This document shows positions 5,937 to 10,867 of a stretch of 11,017 nucleotides of DNA, one piece after another. The DNA comes from Candidatus Pacearchaeota archaeon (lineage in GTDB: Archaea; Nanobdellota; Nanobdellia; Pacearchaeales; GW2011-AR1), in contig JACPLS010000028.1 of assembly GCA_016186375.1 (NCBI GenBank), positions 1-11,017 of the forward strand. Direction: 5' to 3'. The notes under the pieces were generated by a model, which saw only the letters and a list, made by a program, of their open reading frames with translations, ran no database searches and was not told the origin of the DNA. The first letter of the stretch is position 1, and each line of letters begins with the position of its first letter. Both the position numbers and the translations under genes were made by a program.

Positions 5937-5961
5937 CTACTTCTATTGATTAAGGAAGTAG
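5937..5961 (+). promoter_or_regulatory. Leader hairpin of the spt5 mRNA
   Basis: CTACTTC at 5937-5943 pairs perfectly with GAAGTAG at 5955-5961 around an 11-base loop. It lies between the predicted transcription start and the ATG, close to GCGGAG at 5961-5966, which could serve as a weak ribosome-binding site 7 bases before the ATG. Pairing could influence translation start, but no ligand or protein binder is known. Confidence 0.4.
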
Positions 5962-5973
5962 CGGAGCATAAAA

Positions 5974-6456
5974 ATGATCTTCATTATAAAAGTAACATCA
6001 AATAAAGAAGAAAGGGCAATTGAAATGATGGCGCAAAGAGCCGAGAAGAAAACGCTTAATGTTTATGCCATAATCAGGCCGCATGGATTAAAGGGATATG
6101 TGATTTTGGAGGCAGCGGACAGAGAGTCTGCAGAAGAAGCTGCTTTTAACCTTCCTTATGTAAAAGGAATTATCGGAAAAACTGTAACTTATGATGAAAT
6201 AAAAAATATGCTGGAGCCGAAAGCAGAGGATTATAAGATAGAAATAGGAGATATTATTGAAATAATTGGGACGACTTTTAAAGGTGAGAAAGCGAAAGTT
6301 ACAAGAGTTGACAAACAAAAAGGAGAGGTAGTTGTTTCTCTTCTTGGAGCTTCAGTACCTATTCCAGTAACTGTCAAAATAGATAATATAAAGGTTATAA
6401 GGCGTGAAGAAGATGAGGAACAAAAGTCAACAGAGGAGGAATATAATTTAGGATAA
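5974..6456 (+). CDS. spt5: Transcription elongation factor Spt5 (NusG homologue)
   Basis: The 160-residue protein has the archaeal Spt5 layout. An NGN domain covers about 1-85 (IFIIKVTSNKEERAIEMM at the start, then GYVILEAADRESAEEAAFNLPYVKG) and a KOW domain about 88-145 (KIEIGDIIEIIGTTFKGEKAKVTRVD, then GEVVVSLLGASVPIPVTV). With Spt4 it binds the RNA polymerase clamp, keeps the complex closed on DNA and increases processivity. A short acidic tail (EEDEEQ...EEEYNLG) extends past the KOW. The upstream secE gene that often precedes spt5 in archaea is not present. The next ATG lies one base after its stop, so it leads a tight operon ending in rpl11. A 5' leader with a hairpin is predicted. Confidence 0.93.
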   Translation: MIFIIKVTSNKEERAIEMMAQRAEKKTLNVYAIIRPHGLKGYVILEAADRESAEEAAFNLPYVKGIIGKTVTYDEIKNMLEPKAEDYKIEIGDIIEIIGTTFKGEKAKVTRVDKQKGEVVVSLLGASVPIPVTVKIDNIKVIRREEDEEQKSTEEEYNLG

Positions 6457-6457
6457 A

Positions 6458-6976
6458 ATGACAGCTCAAACCACTGTAGTAGAAGAATATGCAATTAAAG
6501 TGGAAGAATGTGCAATTAAATTGAATGAACGTTTGAAAACTCTAGATAATAAGTTTCAACAAGTGAAAGAGTTAGATTCTATGGTTTTTGTAGAAATTCC
6601 GGCTAGAGATATTAAAGATGTAAGAAAGTATCATTCTTTTTTATTGAATCTTGAGACTAGATGGATGGAAGATTTTAATGGTAACAAATATTACAATATT
6701 GACAATACATGGAATTTTGTTGAGTCAGGGGTAGGAGGTAACTTTGGAGATATTTATTTTATTTCTTGTAAATTATTTAGGCATGATGGTACAATTTTAC
6801 CAATTTCTGAACAAGATTGGAGATCAAAAAGAGGTCTCCTTATTACAGATCATTATAGCTCTTTAAATGCAGCAAAAGTGCATATTATTGCAGATAATTT
6901 ATGTGCCTTTTTAGCTCAAGAAGAGATAGAACATTCACGATATAATTTCGATAAACAAAGGAAGATGATAAAATGA
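6458..6976 (+). CDS. Orphan protein inserted between spt5 and rpl11
   Basis: A 172-residue soluble protein I do not recognise. Residues about 1-45 are a charged, heptad-like helix with a repeated EEYAIKV/EECAIKL unit encoded by a 21-base tandem duplication with two mismatches (6479-6499 and 6500-6520). The central part (about 55-115) is rich in aromatic residues and Gly, Trp and Asn (RWMEDFNGNKYYNIDNTWNF, then GGNFGDIYFISC), suggesting a compact alpha/beta domain. The C-terminus (about 130-172) is helical and ends basic. No signal peptide or membrane helix is seen. It starts one base after the spt5 stop, and its own stop overlaps the rpl11 start in ATGA (6973-6976), so it is almost certainly translated and coupled with both. 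Its presence in this usually conserved operon is unusual. Confidence 0.7.
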   Translation: MTAQTTVVEEYAIKVEECAIKLNERLKTLDNKFQQVKELDSMVFVEIPARDIKDVRKYHSFLLNLETRWMEDFNGNKYYNIDNTWNFVESGVGGNFGDIYFISCKLFRHDGTILPISEQDWRSKRGLLITDHYSSLNAAKVHIIADNLCAFLAQEEIEHSRYNFDKQRKMIK

Positions 6977-7710
6977 AAGTAAAATTAATAGTCGAGGGCG
7001 GAGCAATGAAGCCAGGGCCAGTCGTGTCTCAACAATTAGGCCCGTTAGGAATAAATTTGGGAAAAGTAATAGGAGATGTAAATACAGCTACCCAGGGGTT
7101 TAAGGGAATGAATGTCCCAGTAGAAATAGACGTTGACCCGAAGACAAAATCTTTCTCTGTCAAAGTCTTTTCACCTTCTGTTGCTGAATTAATTAAGAAA
7201 GAACTTTCCGTTGAAAAAGGCTCTGGGGCACCTAACAATGTTAAAATCGGTGATATTGCCTTTGAGCGCATTGTTAATATTGCAAAGACAAAATTACCTT
7301 CGCTACTTGCTAAAGATTTGAGAGCAGCTATTAAATTAGTTGTTGGCACATGTGTTTCTTTGGGTGTTTTAATTGATAATAAGGAAGCAAAAGAAATTGA
7401 AAAGGATATTGATAAAGGAGTTTATGATAAAGAGATTAAAGAAGAAAAAACAGATCCTTCTGCAGAAAAAAAGAAGCAGATTGAAGAATTCTTCGCAATA
7501 GTTAAGGATAAACAGGAAAAGGCGGCAAAAGTTGCAGCTGAGGCAAAAGCAGCTGAAGAAGCAGCAAAAGTTGCAGCAGCAACAGCCGCCCCAGGGACCG
7601 CTCCTCCAGGAGCAACACCTGCAGCAGCCGCAGCTCCTGGACAGCCAGCAGTTCCAGTAACAGGAAAAACAGCTCCAGCAAAGGAAGAGAAAAAGGAAAA
7701 GAAGAAATAA
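6973..7710 (+). CDS. rpl11: Ribosomal protein L11 with long Ala/Pro/Lys-rich C-terminal tail
   Basis: Residues about 1-153 are a full archaeal L11. The N-terminal domain has GPVVSQQLGPLGINLGKV and FKGMNVPVEIDVD. The C-terminal rRNA-binding domain has GSGAPNNVKIGDIAFERIVNIA and KLVVGTCVSLGVLID. L11 forms the base of the GTPase-associated stalk on 23S rRNA. Typical archaeal L11 is about 160 residues. Here about 90 more follow: a charged helix (about 155-200, EEKTDPSAEKKKQIEEF then KAAKVAAEAKAAEEAAKV), a flexible Ala/Pro/Gly/Thr stretch (about 201-232) and a basic end EEKKEKKK. The tail resembles the hinge of stalk protein L12/P1 in composition. The start overlaps the preceding stop (ATGA). L1, L10 and L12 do not follow; a PAP2 gene does, 29 bases on. 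Confidence 0.93.
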   Translation: MKVKLIVEGGAMKPGPVVSQQLGPLGINLGKVIGDVNTATQGFKGMNVPVEIDVDPKTKSFSVKVFSPSVAELIKKELSVEKGSGAPNNVKIGDIAFERIVNIAKTKLPSLLAKDLRAAIKLVVGTCVSLGVLIDNKEAKEIEKDIDKGVYDKEIKEEKTDPSAEKKKQIEEFFAIVKDKQEKAAKVAAEAKAAEEAAKVAAATAAPGTAPPGATPAAAAAPGQPAVPVTGKTAPAKEEKKEKKK

Positions 7711-7739
7711 TTTTCAATTTGTCAGAGATGTAAATAAAA

Positions 7740-8357
7740 ATGAAAAAAGCAAAAAGTTTATTAATTTTTTCAGCTATATTTTTTCTTATAATTTTCTTAA
7801 TTATTCTATCTCAAGTATTATCTTATGGTTATATAAAAAAAGTTGATTACTCAATAAACGAGAAAATTACTAAATTTCAGACTTCTAATCTTATAGAATC
7901 AGCCAAAATATTAGGGGCATTAACTGATACAATTCCCATAATTATATTTGTTATAATTATTATATTACTTTTATATTTCAAGTATGATAGGGTGTATTCT
8001 AAGTTATTTGTAATTTTTTTCCTAATGAATTCCCTTTCATTTAATATCATAAAGAATTTATTAGAGATATCTCGCCCATTAAACATTTTAATTATGGAAA
8101 AAGGATTTGCATATCCAAGTGGACACAGTACTACCGCTTTTTTTCTTTTTGGTTTTCTTCTTTATCTTTCTAACAAATACTTTAAAGATAATTTAAGAAA
8201 GATTTTAATAATAGTTTTTTCAATTCTTCCCATTATTATTGGATTTTCTAGGATCTATTTAAATGCTCATTGGTTTTCAGATGTGTTAGGAGGAGCAATT
8301 TTGGGCTTATTTTGGCTATCTGTTTTCATTTATACGAGAATATCAGTTAAAAAATAA
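7740..8357 (+). CDS. PAP2-family membrane phosphatase
   Basis: A 205-residue membrane protein with the full type-2 phosphatidic acid phosphatase signature. K105-x6-R112-P113, P126-S-G-H129 and S170-R171-x5-H177-x3-D181 are all intact, so it should be active. Helices are visible at about 7-28, 62-81, 88-104, 130-146, 154-169 and 183-198. Family members dephosphorylate lipid phosphates such as phosphatidic acid or polyprenyl pyrophosphate. In archaea a polyprenyl carrier for surface glycans is a plausible substrate, but this is inference. It begins 29 bases after rpl11 with no clear promoter of its own, so read-through from the spt5 operon is likely. Confidence 0.9.
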   Translation: MKKAKSLLIFSAIFFLIIFLIILSQVLSYGYIKKVDYSINEKITKFQTSNLIESAKILGALTDTIPIIIFVIIIILLLYFKYDRVYSKLFVIFFLMNSLSFNIIKNLLEISRPLNILIMEKGFAYPSGHSTTAFFLFGFLLYLSNKYFKDNLRKILIIVFSILPIIIGFSRIYLNAHWFSDVLGGAILGLFWLSVFIYTRISVKK

Positions 8358-8376
8358 AAGACTTCTTTATCCAAAG

Positions 8377-8388
8377 ATTTATTAATCG
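8377..8388 (+). promoter_or_regulatory. TATA-like box of the tRNA-Pro gene
   Basis: GATTTATTAATC lies about 25-30 bases before the 5' end of the tRNA at 8410, which suits a short 5' leader removed by RNase P. Confidence 0.4.
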
Positions 8389-8409
8389 TCTTAATTCTTC
8401 AGAATTATT

Positions 8410-8483
8410 GGGGATGTAGTATAGCCTGGTTAGTACTCGAGGTTTGGGACTTCGAAACCCCGGTTCAAATCCGGGCATCCCCA
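8410..8483 (+). tRNA. tRNA-Pro (anticodon TGG)
   Basis: Seventy-four bases fold into a standard cloverleaf. The acceptor stem is GGGGATG with CATCCCC, followed by discriminator A8483. The D arm is GTAT/GTAC around AGCCTGGTTA. The anticodon stem CGAGG/CTTCG carries the loop TTTGGGA, with TGG at 8445-8447. A four-base variable region AAAC is followed by T stem CCCGG/CCGGG and loop TTCAAAT. There is no intron and no encoded CCA; four T follow at 8484-8487. UGG can read all four proline codons by wobble. A reading frame starting inside the tRNA at 8444 is not a real start. Confidence 0.96.
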
Positions 8484-8497
8484 TTTTATACTATAAA

Positions 8498-8812
8498 ATG
8501 AATGAGAGAGAAAATCACAAAAAAGAAGAACTACAAAAACTAGCTCAAGAAGCATATAAAATACTAAAAGAAGAATTAGAAAGGGGAGATGTTGATGTTA
8601 CATTGGCGGAGGCAAGAGCTATAGATGCTAGAACTGTTGGAGTTCAAGGAGATGAGAGAACTTATGGATATCCAATAGAGATTACTTTATATAAAGATGA
8701 TAAGTTTATTTGGTCTGGTAGAGATGAGCTTATTGAAAGATTAAGTACTAGAATTACTAATGAAGTTAGAGGTGTGAATAGAGTTGTTTATGTGATTGGA
8801 TTTAGGAAGTAA
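8498..8812 (+). CDS. Stand-alone GMP synthase C-terminal (GMPS_C) domain protein
   Basis: The ATG at 8498 gives 104 residues. Residues about 1-30 are a charged helix. Residues about 42-100 match the dimerisation/XMP-binding domain at the end of GuaA: the RTVGVQGDERTYGYPIEI block (45-62) and the LSTRITNEVRGVNRVVY block (82-98) are the family's strongest signatures. The ATP-pyrophosphatase and glutaminase domains are both absent. The protein stops at GFRK without the KPPxTIEWE end that helps bind XMP in GuaA, and the adenylation loop region before the domain is also missing. So it is unlikely to make GMP by itself; it could be a regulatory partner, a nucleotide-binding protein or a remnant. It starts 15 bases after tRNA-Pro. 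Confidence 0.8.
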   Translation: MNERENHKKEELQKLAQEAYKILKEELERGDVDVTLAEARAIDARTVGVQGDERTYGYPIEITLYKDDKFIWSGRDELIERLSTRITNEVRGVNRVVYVIGFRK

Positions 8813-8816
8813 ATTA

Positions 8817-8821
8817 TTTTT
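8817..8821 (+). terminator. Oligo-T after the GMPS_C gene
   Basis: Five T lie a few bases after the stop at 8812, in the 48-base gap between convergent genes. This could terminate the forward transcript. Confidence 0.3.
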
Positions 8822-8860
8822 AAGAAATTTTCAAAAGAAGTGCTTAAATGATTTGCTGCC

Positions 8861-9517
8861 TTATCTTTCTCTCCTTTTCAATCTACAATAGTGAACACGC
8901 ATATAATCAGGCAAGTCATCATTTCTTACTAAAAAATCCACTTTTTCTTGCACATTTAATGGACGGTCCATGTGAAGTTCTTCCAATTTATGTCTTAACC
9001 ATGATTCAAAAGAATAGACAAGTCTTTTAAGTGATCTATATTCTTTATGAGGAAATTCTGGTATCTCATTTCTACACGAAATTTCTTTTAGCTGTTTTAG
9101 ATCGTCTTGAGTTTTAAGCTCGTACGCGTGGATTGCTTTACCTGCTAGTGATAATGCAACACTGCGATGATTTCCATCAAGAAGATAAAAAGGGGATCTA
9201 GCGATGCACTTTTCAAACTGTTCTGCTTTTTTTTCACATCTTTCTAAATATGCGTCAGGATCTATAAGTGAGCCTCCTCTAATTTCCATAAGCCCTTCTC
9301 CACTTTTTTTATGCGTTCTTACTTCATTACGAATATAATTAAGATACTCTTCTCTAGTTTCAGGAAATAAGTTTTCGTTTGTTACAACAACCGGAGGTAT
9401 AGCTTCAGAATATCCTCTCACTGCTATATTGAAGTATATTCTTAGAGCAGTTTCATCTGCAATATCAAACTCTCCTGGCACGATAATTTCTTTTGGTGGC
9501 AATTTTATAATCTCCAT
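8861..9517 (-). CDS. ParB/sulfiredoxin-fold nuclease-like protein
   Basis: A 218-residue soluble protein. The core signature is LLDGNHRSVALSLAGK at about 112-127, with D114-G-N-H117-R118, the DGxHR nucleotide-binding/catalytic motif of the ParB/Srx fold. The preceding region has the expected short strand with a PPVVVTNENL segment (about 41-50), comparable to the P-hhh strand of ParB N-domains. The C-terminal half (about 135-218) is helical and charged (RSLKRLVYSFESWLRHKLEEL). No HTH typical of chromosome-partition ParB is recognised and no parA is nearby, so segregation is not implied. CTPase, nuclease or a phospho-transfer role are family possibilities. A TATA-like box at 9541-9547 (minus strand) is about 27 bases from the start. 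Confidence 0.65.
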   Translation of the reverse strand: MEIIKLPPKEIIVPGEFDIADETALRIYFNIAVRGYSEAIPPVVVTNENLFPETREEYLNYIRNEVRTHKKSGEGLMEIRGGSLIDPDAYLERCEKKAEQFEKCIARSPFYLLDGNHRSVALSLAGKAIHAYELKTQDDLKQLKEISCRNEIPEFPHKEYRSLKRLVYSFESWLRHKLEELHMDRPLNVQEKVDFLVRNDDLPDYMRVHYCRLKRRER

Positions 9518-9624
9518 GGTTTGGCGGATTTATAGAGGTACTTAAATGTTTCTTTTTTAAGTATATATAAAGTAGCAAAAAAATAACCTTTCTCGTGTTT
9601 TTACAGAGAAAAACAAAACAAACA

Positions 9625-9633
9625 TTTTAAAAA
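9625..9633 (+). promoter_or_regulatory. TATA box of rpl37ae
   Basis: TTTTAAAAA followed by CCC is centred 26 bases before the ATG at 9655, so the mRNA is probably leaderless. The string is identical to the spt5 box at 5904-5912, suggesting a shared strong ribosomal-gene promoter type. Confidence 0.6.
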
Positions 9634-9654
9634 CCCTTTTTTCAATGTCTTAAT

Positions 9655-9882
9655 ATGGGAGCAAAAACAAAAAAAATAAAGGCAGCAGGTAAATTTAGCA
9701 CAGGTATTGGAGTCAGAGCTAGAAATGAATATAATTCAATAGAGTCAGAGCAAAGAAAAAAGCAAATTTCTCCTTTAAATCCAAAAGGTAAAGCAAAACG
9801 AATTGCTTCTGGAATTTGGAAAGACCTAAAATCCGGCAGAATATTTGCAGGAAATGCTTATGTTTTGAATGAAAAAAAGTGA
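9655..9882 (+). CDS. rpl37ae: Ribosomal protein L37Ae lacking its zinc-finger cysteines
   Basis: A 75-residue basic protein recognisable as L37Ae (L43e), which sits on 23S rRNA in the large subunit. The N-terminal TKKIKAAGKFSTGIGVRAR matches the family's TKKVG.TGKFG.RYG..LRK. The second half keeps the anchors A-K-R...G-I-W55 and A-G-N-A-Y69-V-L-N. Family members carry a C-P-x-C-G and C-x-x-C zinc ribbon between these anchors. Aligning on the anchors without gaps puts Ser39, Asn42, Asp57 and Ser60 at the four ligand sites, so there is no cysteine in the protein. The frame is intact and the promoter strong, so it looks functional rather than decayed. In other archaea rpo12 usually follows directly; here two unrelated genes intervene. 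Confidence 0.88.
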   Translation: MGAKTKKIKAAGKFSTGIGVRARNEYNSIESEQRKKQISPLNPKGKAKRIASGIWKDLKSGRIFAGNAYVLNEKK

Positions 9883-9930
9883 TTCTTTTAAATAGTAGTT
9901 ATTATAAATCTATATTACAAGGAAAAATAT

Positions 9931-10206
9931 ATGCCGATAGAATTCGATATTACTGATAATGAATCGCTTTTGAGATTACTGATTGAATATAAACAATGCG
10001 GTTTGGATTTAGATAAATTTAGTTTTGGAGATATTCAATTAAGAAATCCACACATGCCAATAACGCCTGAGAACATTGTATCTTCTGATGACCGTAAATA
10101 TATAGAAAAGTTAATTAGAGAATGTAAAGATTTTGAAGCTAGAATTAACATATTACATGGTATCGCTTATTTATATATCAGAAATCCATTAAGATATGTA
10201 AATTAA
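9931..10206 (+). CDS. Small hypothetical protein between rpl37ae and rpo12
   Basis: A 91-residue acidic protein that I do not recognise. It reads as mostly helical: DNESLLRLLIEYKQCGLDLDKF (about 9-30), then a proline-containing loop (RNPHMPITPENI) and a second helix (DRKYIEKLIRECKDFEARINILHGIAYLYIRNP). It has no membrane segment, signal or zinc motif. A TATA-like box ATTATAAAT at 9901-9909 is centred 26 bases before the ATG, so it is probably expressed alone from a leaderless mRNA. It ends 20 bases before the convergent gene. Confidence 0.5.
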   Translation: MPIEFDITDNESLLRLLIEYKQCGLDLDKFSFGDIQLRNPHMPITPENIVSSDDRKYIEKLIRECKDFEARINILHGIAYLYIRNPLRYVN

Positions 10207-10226
10207 AATTGTCAGAATTAAATCAA

Positions 10227-10682
10227 TTATAACAAGCCTTTGACAATTTCAATTAATAATTCTTCGCTATCTAATGAAAAGAAATGTCTAATTAATCTTG
10301 GTTTGTGATCTTGAAAGTATTTTGTTCCTATTGGATTTGGAGGTAGAAGTTTATCAAGTAATTTTACATTTAATTGATCAATAGAAAAATCTCTAAAGCT
10401 TCTGCTTGTTGCACGATGATAAATAAAACGATGATAAATAAAATTAACTCCTTGTTCGAGTTGCAGGACTCTTTTATTATCCAAAAAGTAATCAGAAGGC
10501 ACTATATAACTCCCGATAAGCCAGTTTGAAAAACGTAATTTGTATAGAAATATCCTTGAACCCTTCATCTGCATATCAGACGCAATTAGGACTTTTTTTG
10601 GTTCTTTATATAACTCTGGACTTGTTAGTGTGTCTGGTTTTGCTTCCTCTGTAATTATCTCTAAAATGCCTTTTTCCATCAA
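10227..10682 (-). CDS. Hypothetical protein with an in-frame FIYHR duplication
   Basis: A 151-residue soluble basic protein that I do not recognise. Visible parts are an acidic N-terminus (about 1-28), a likely strand-rich middle (KKVLIASDMQMK, RIFLYKLRFSNWLIGSYIVPSDY, about 29-65) and a helical C-terminus (SLDSEELLIEIVKGLL). Residues 81-85 and 86-90 are identical (FIYHR twice) because 15 bases are exactly duplicated at 10413-10442. Two ATG codons are adjacent at the start, so Met1 or Met2 could be used. Read on the opposite strand to rpo12, it interrupts the rpl37ae-rpo12 neighbourhood. It shares a 47-base promoter gap with rpo12. Confidence 0.5.
   Translation of the reverse strand: MMEKGILEIITEEAKPDTLTSPELYKEPKKVLIASDMQMKGSRIFLYKLRFSNWLIGSYIVPSDYFLDNKRVLQLEQGVNFIYHRFIYHRATSRSFRDFSIDQLNVKLLDKLLPPNPIGTKYFQDHKPRLIRHFFSLDSEELLIEIVKGLL
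10413..10442. repeat. 15-bp perfect tandem duplication
   Basis: ACGATGATAAATAAA occurs twice head to tail (10413-10427 and 10428-10442). It lies inside the minus-strand gene and adds exactly five codons, keeping the frame. The exact identity suggests a recent slippage event. Confidence 0.9.
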
Positions 10683-10700
10683 ATATTGTCTATAAGAAGG

Positions 10701-10706
10701 TTTAAA
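10701..10706. promoter_or_regulatory. Shared symmetric TATA element of rpo12 and the divergent gene
   Basis: The palindromic core TTTAAA (with AA following on the plus strand) is centred about 26 bases before the rpo12 ATG at 10730 and about 22 bases from the minus-strand ATG at 10682. No other good TATA box lies in the 47-base gap, so one TBP site may serve both directions. Confidence 0.45.
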
Positions 10707-10729
10707 AATGTTATTTTCTCAAGATTAGA

Positions 10730-10867
10730 ATGGCTCAATATAAATGCTTTCATTGCGGAAAGCCAATTAGTTCAAAAATCTTAGATAAAAGATTTGTATG
10801 CCCTCATTGTGGCTCAAAGATATTTTTTAAACCAAGGACACAGATAGTGAAAATTAAAGCAGTATGA
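10730..10867 (+). CDS. rpo12: DNA-directed RNA polymerase subunit Rpo12 (RpoP)
   Basis: A 45-residue zinc-ribbon protein, the archaeal counterpart of eukaryotic Rpb12, which bridges Rpo3 and the large subunit in polymerase assembly. The two ligand pairs are C6-x2-C9-G and C24-x2-C27-G, in the typical context VCPHCGSKIFFKPR. The C-terminal IVKIKAV matches the VKxVKA end of the family. All zinc ligands are intact. The stop overlaps the start of prefoldin beta in ATGA (10864-10867), so the two are translationally coupled. The leaderless start is supported by a TATA element 26 bases upstream. Confidence 0.92.
   Translation: MAQYKCFHCGKPISSKILDKRFVCPHCGSKIFFKPRTQIVKIKAV

Larger units (their letters stand above)
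5526..5973. other. Gene-free stretch with inverted repeats before spt5
   Basis: This 448-base stretch holds no convincing gene; the longest forward frames seen are about 25 codons or less, and no SecE-like reading frame is visible. The first part (about 5531-5711) is extremely AT-rich with an imperfect hairpin near 5603-5635. A 16-base perfect inverted repeat spans 5712-5772. Then comes a visibly GC-richer island (about 5773-5900) with stacked hairpins, followed by the spt5 promoter and a leader hairpin. The elements are listed separately. Confidence 0.7.

Noticed and set aside
5526..5973. A missed secE or other small gene before spt5
   Set aside because: The frames are closed by frequent stops. 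The longest short frame seen (from 5800, about 25 codons) encodes nothing SecE-like and simply reads through the hairpins.
7502..7717. Leu-rich minus-strand frame opposite the L11 tail
   Set aside because: It reflects the reverse complement of repeated GCA/GCT alanine codons. The plus-strand frame continues a real L11 without a break.
8444..8497. Longer N-terminus for the GMPS_C gene starting inside the tRNA
   Set aside because: The extra residues come entirely from tRNA anticodon, T-arm and acceptor bases plus the spacer. The ATG at 8498 is the sensible start.
8848..9030. Plus-strand frame over the 3' end of the ParB/Srx gene
   Set aside because: It is antisense to a larger gene with a clear DGNHR motif, and its product has no family features.
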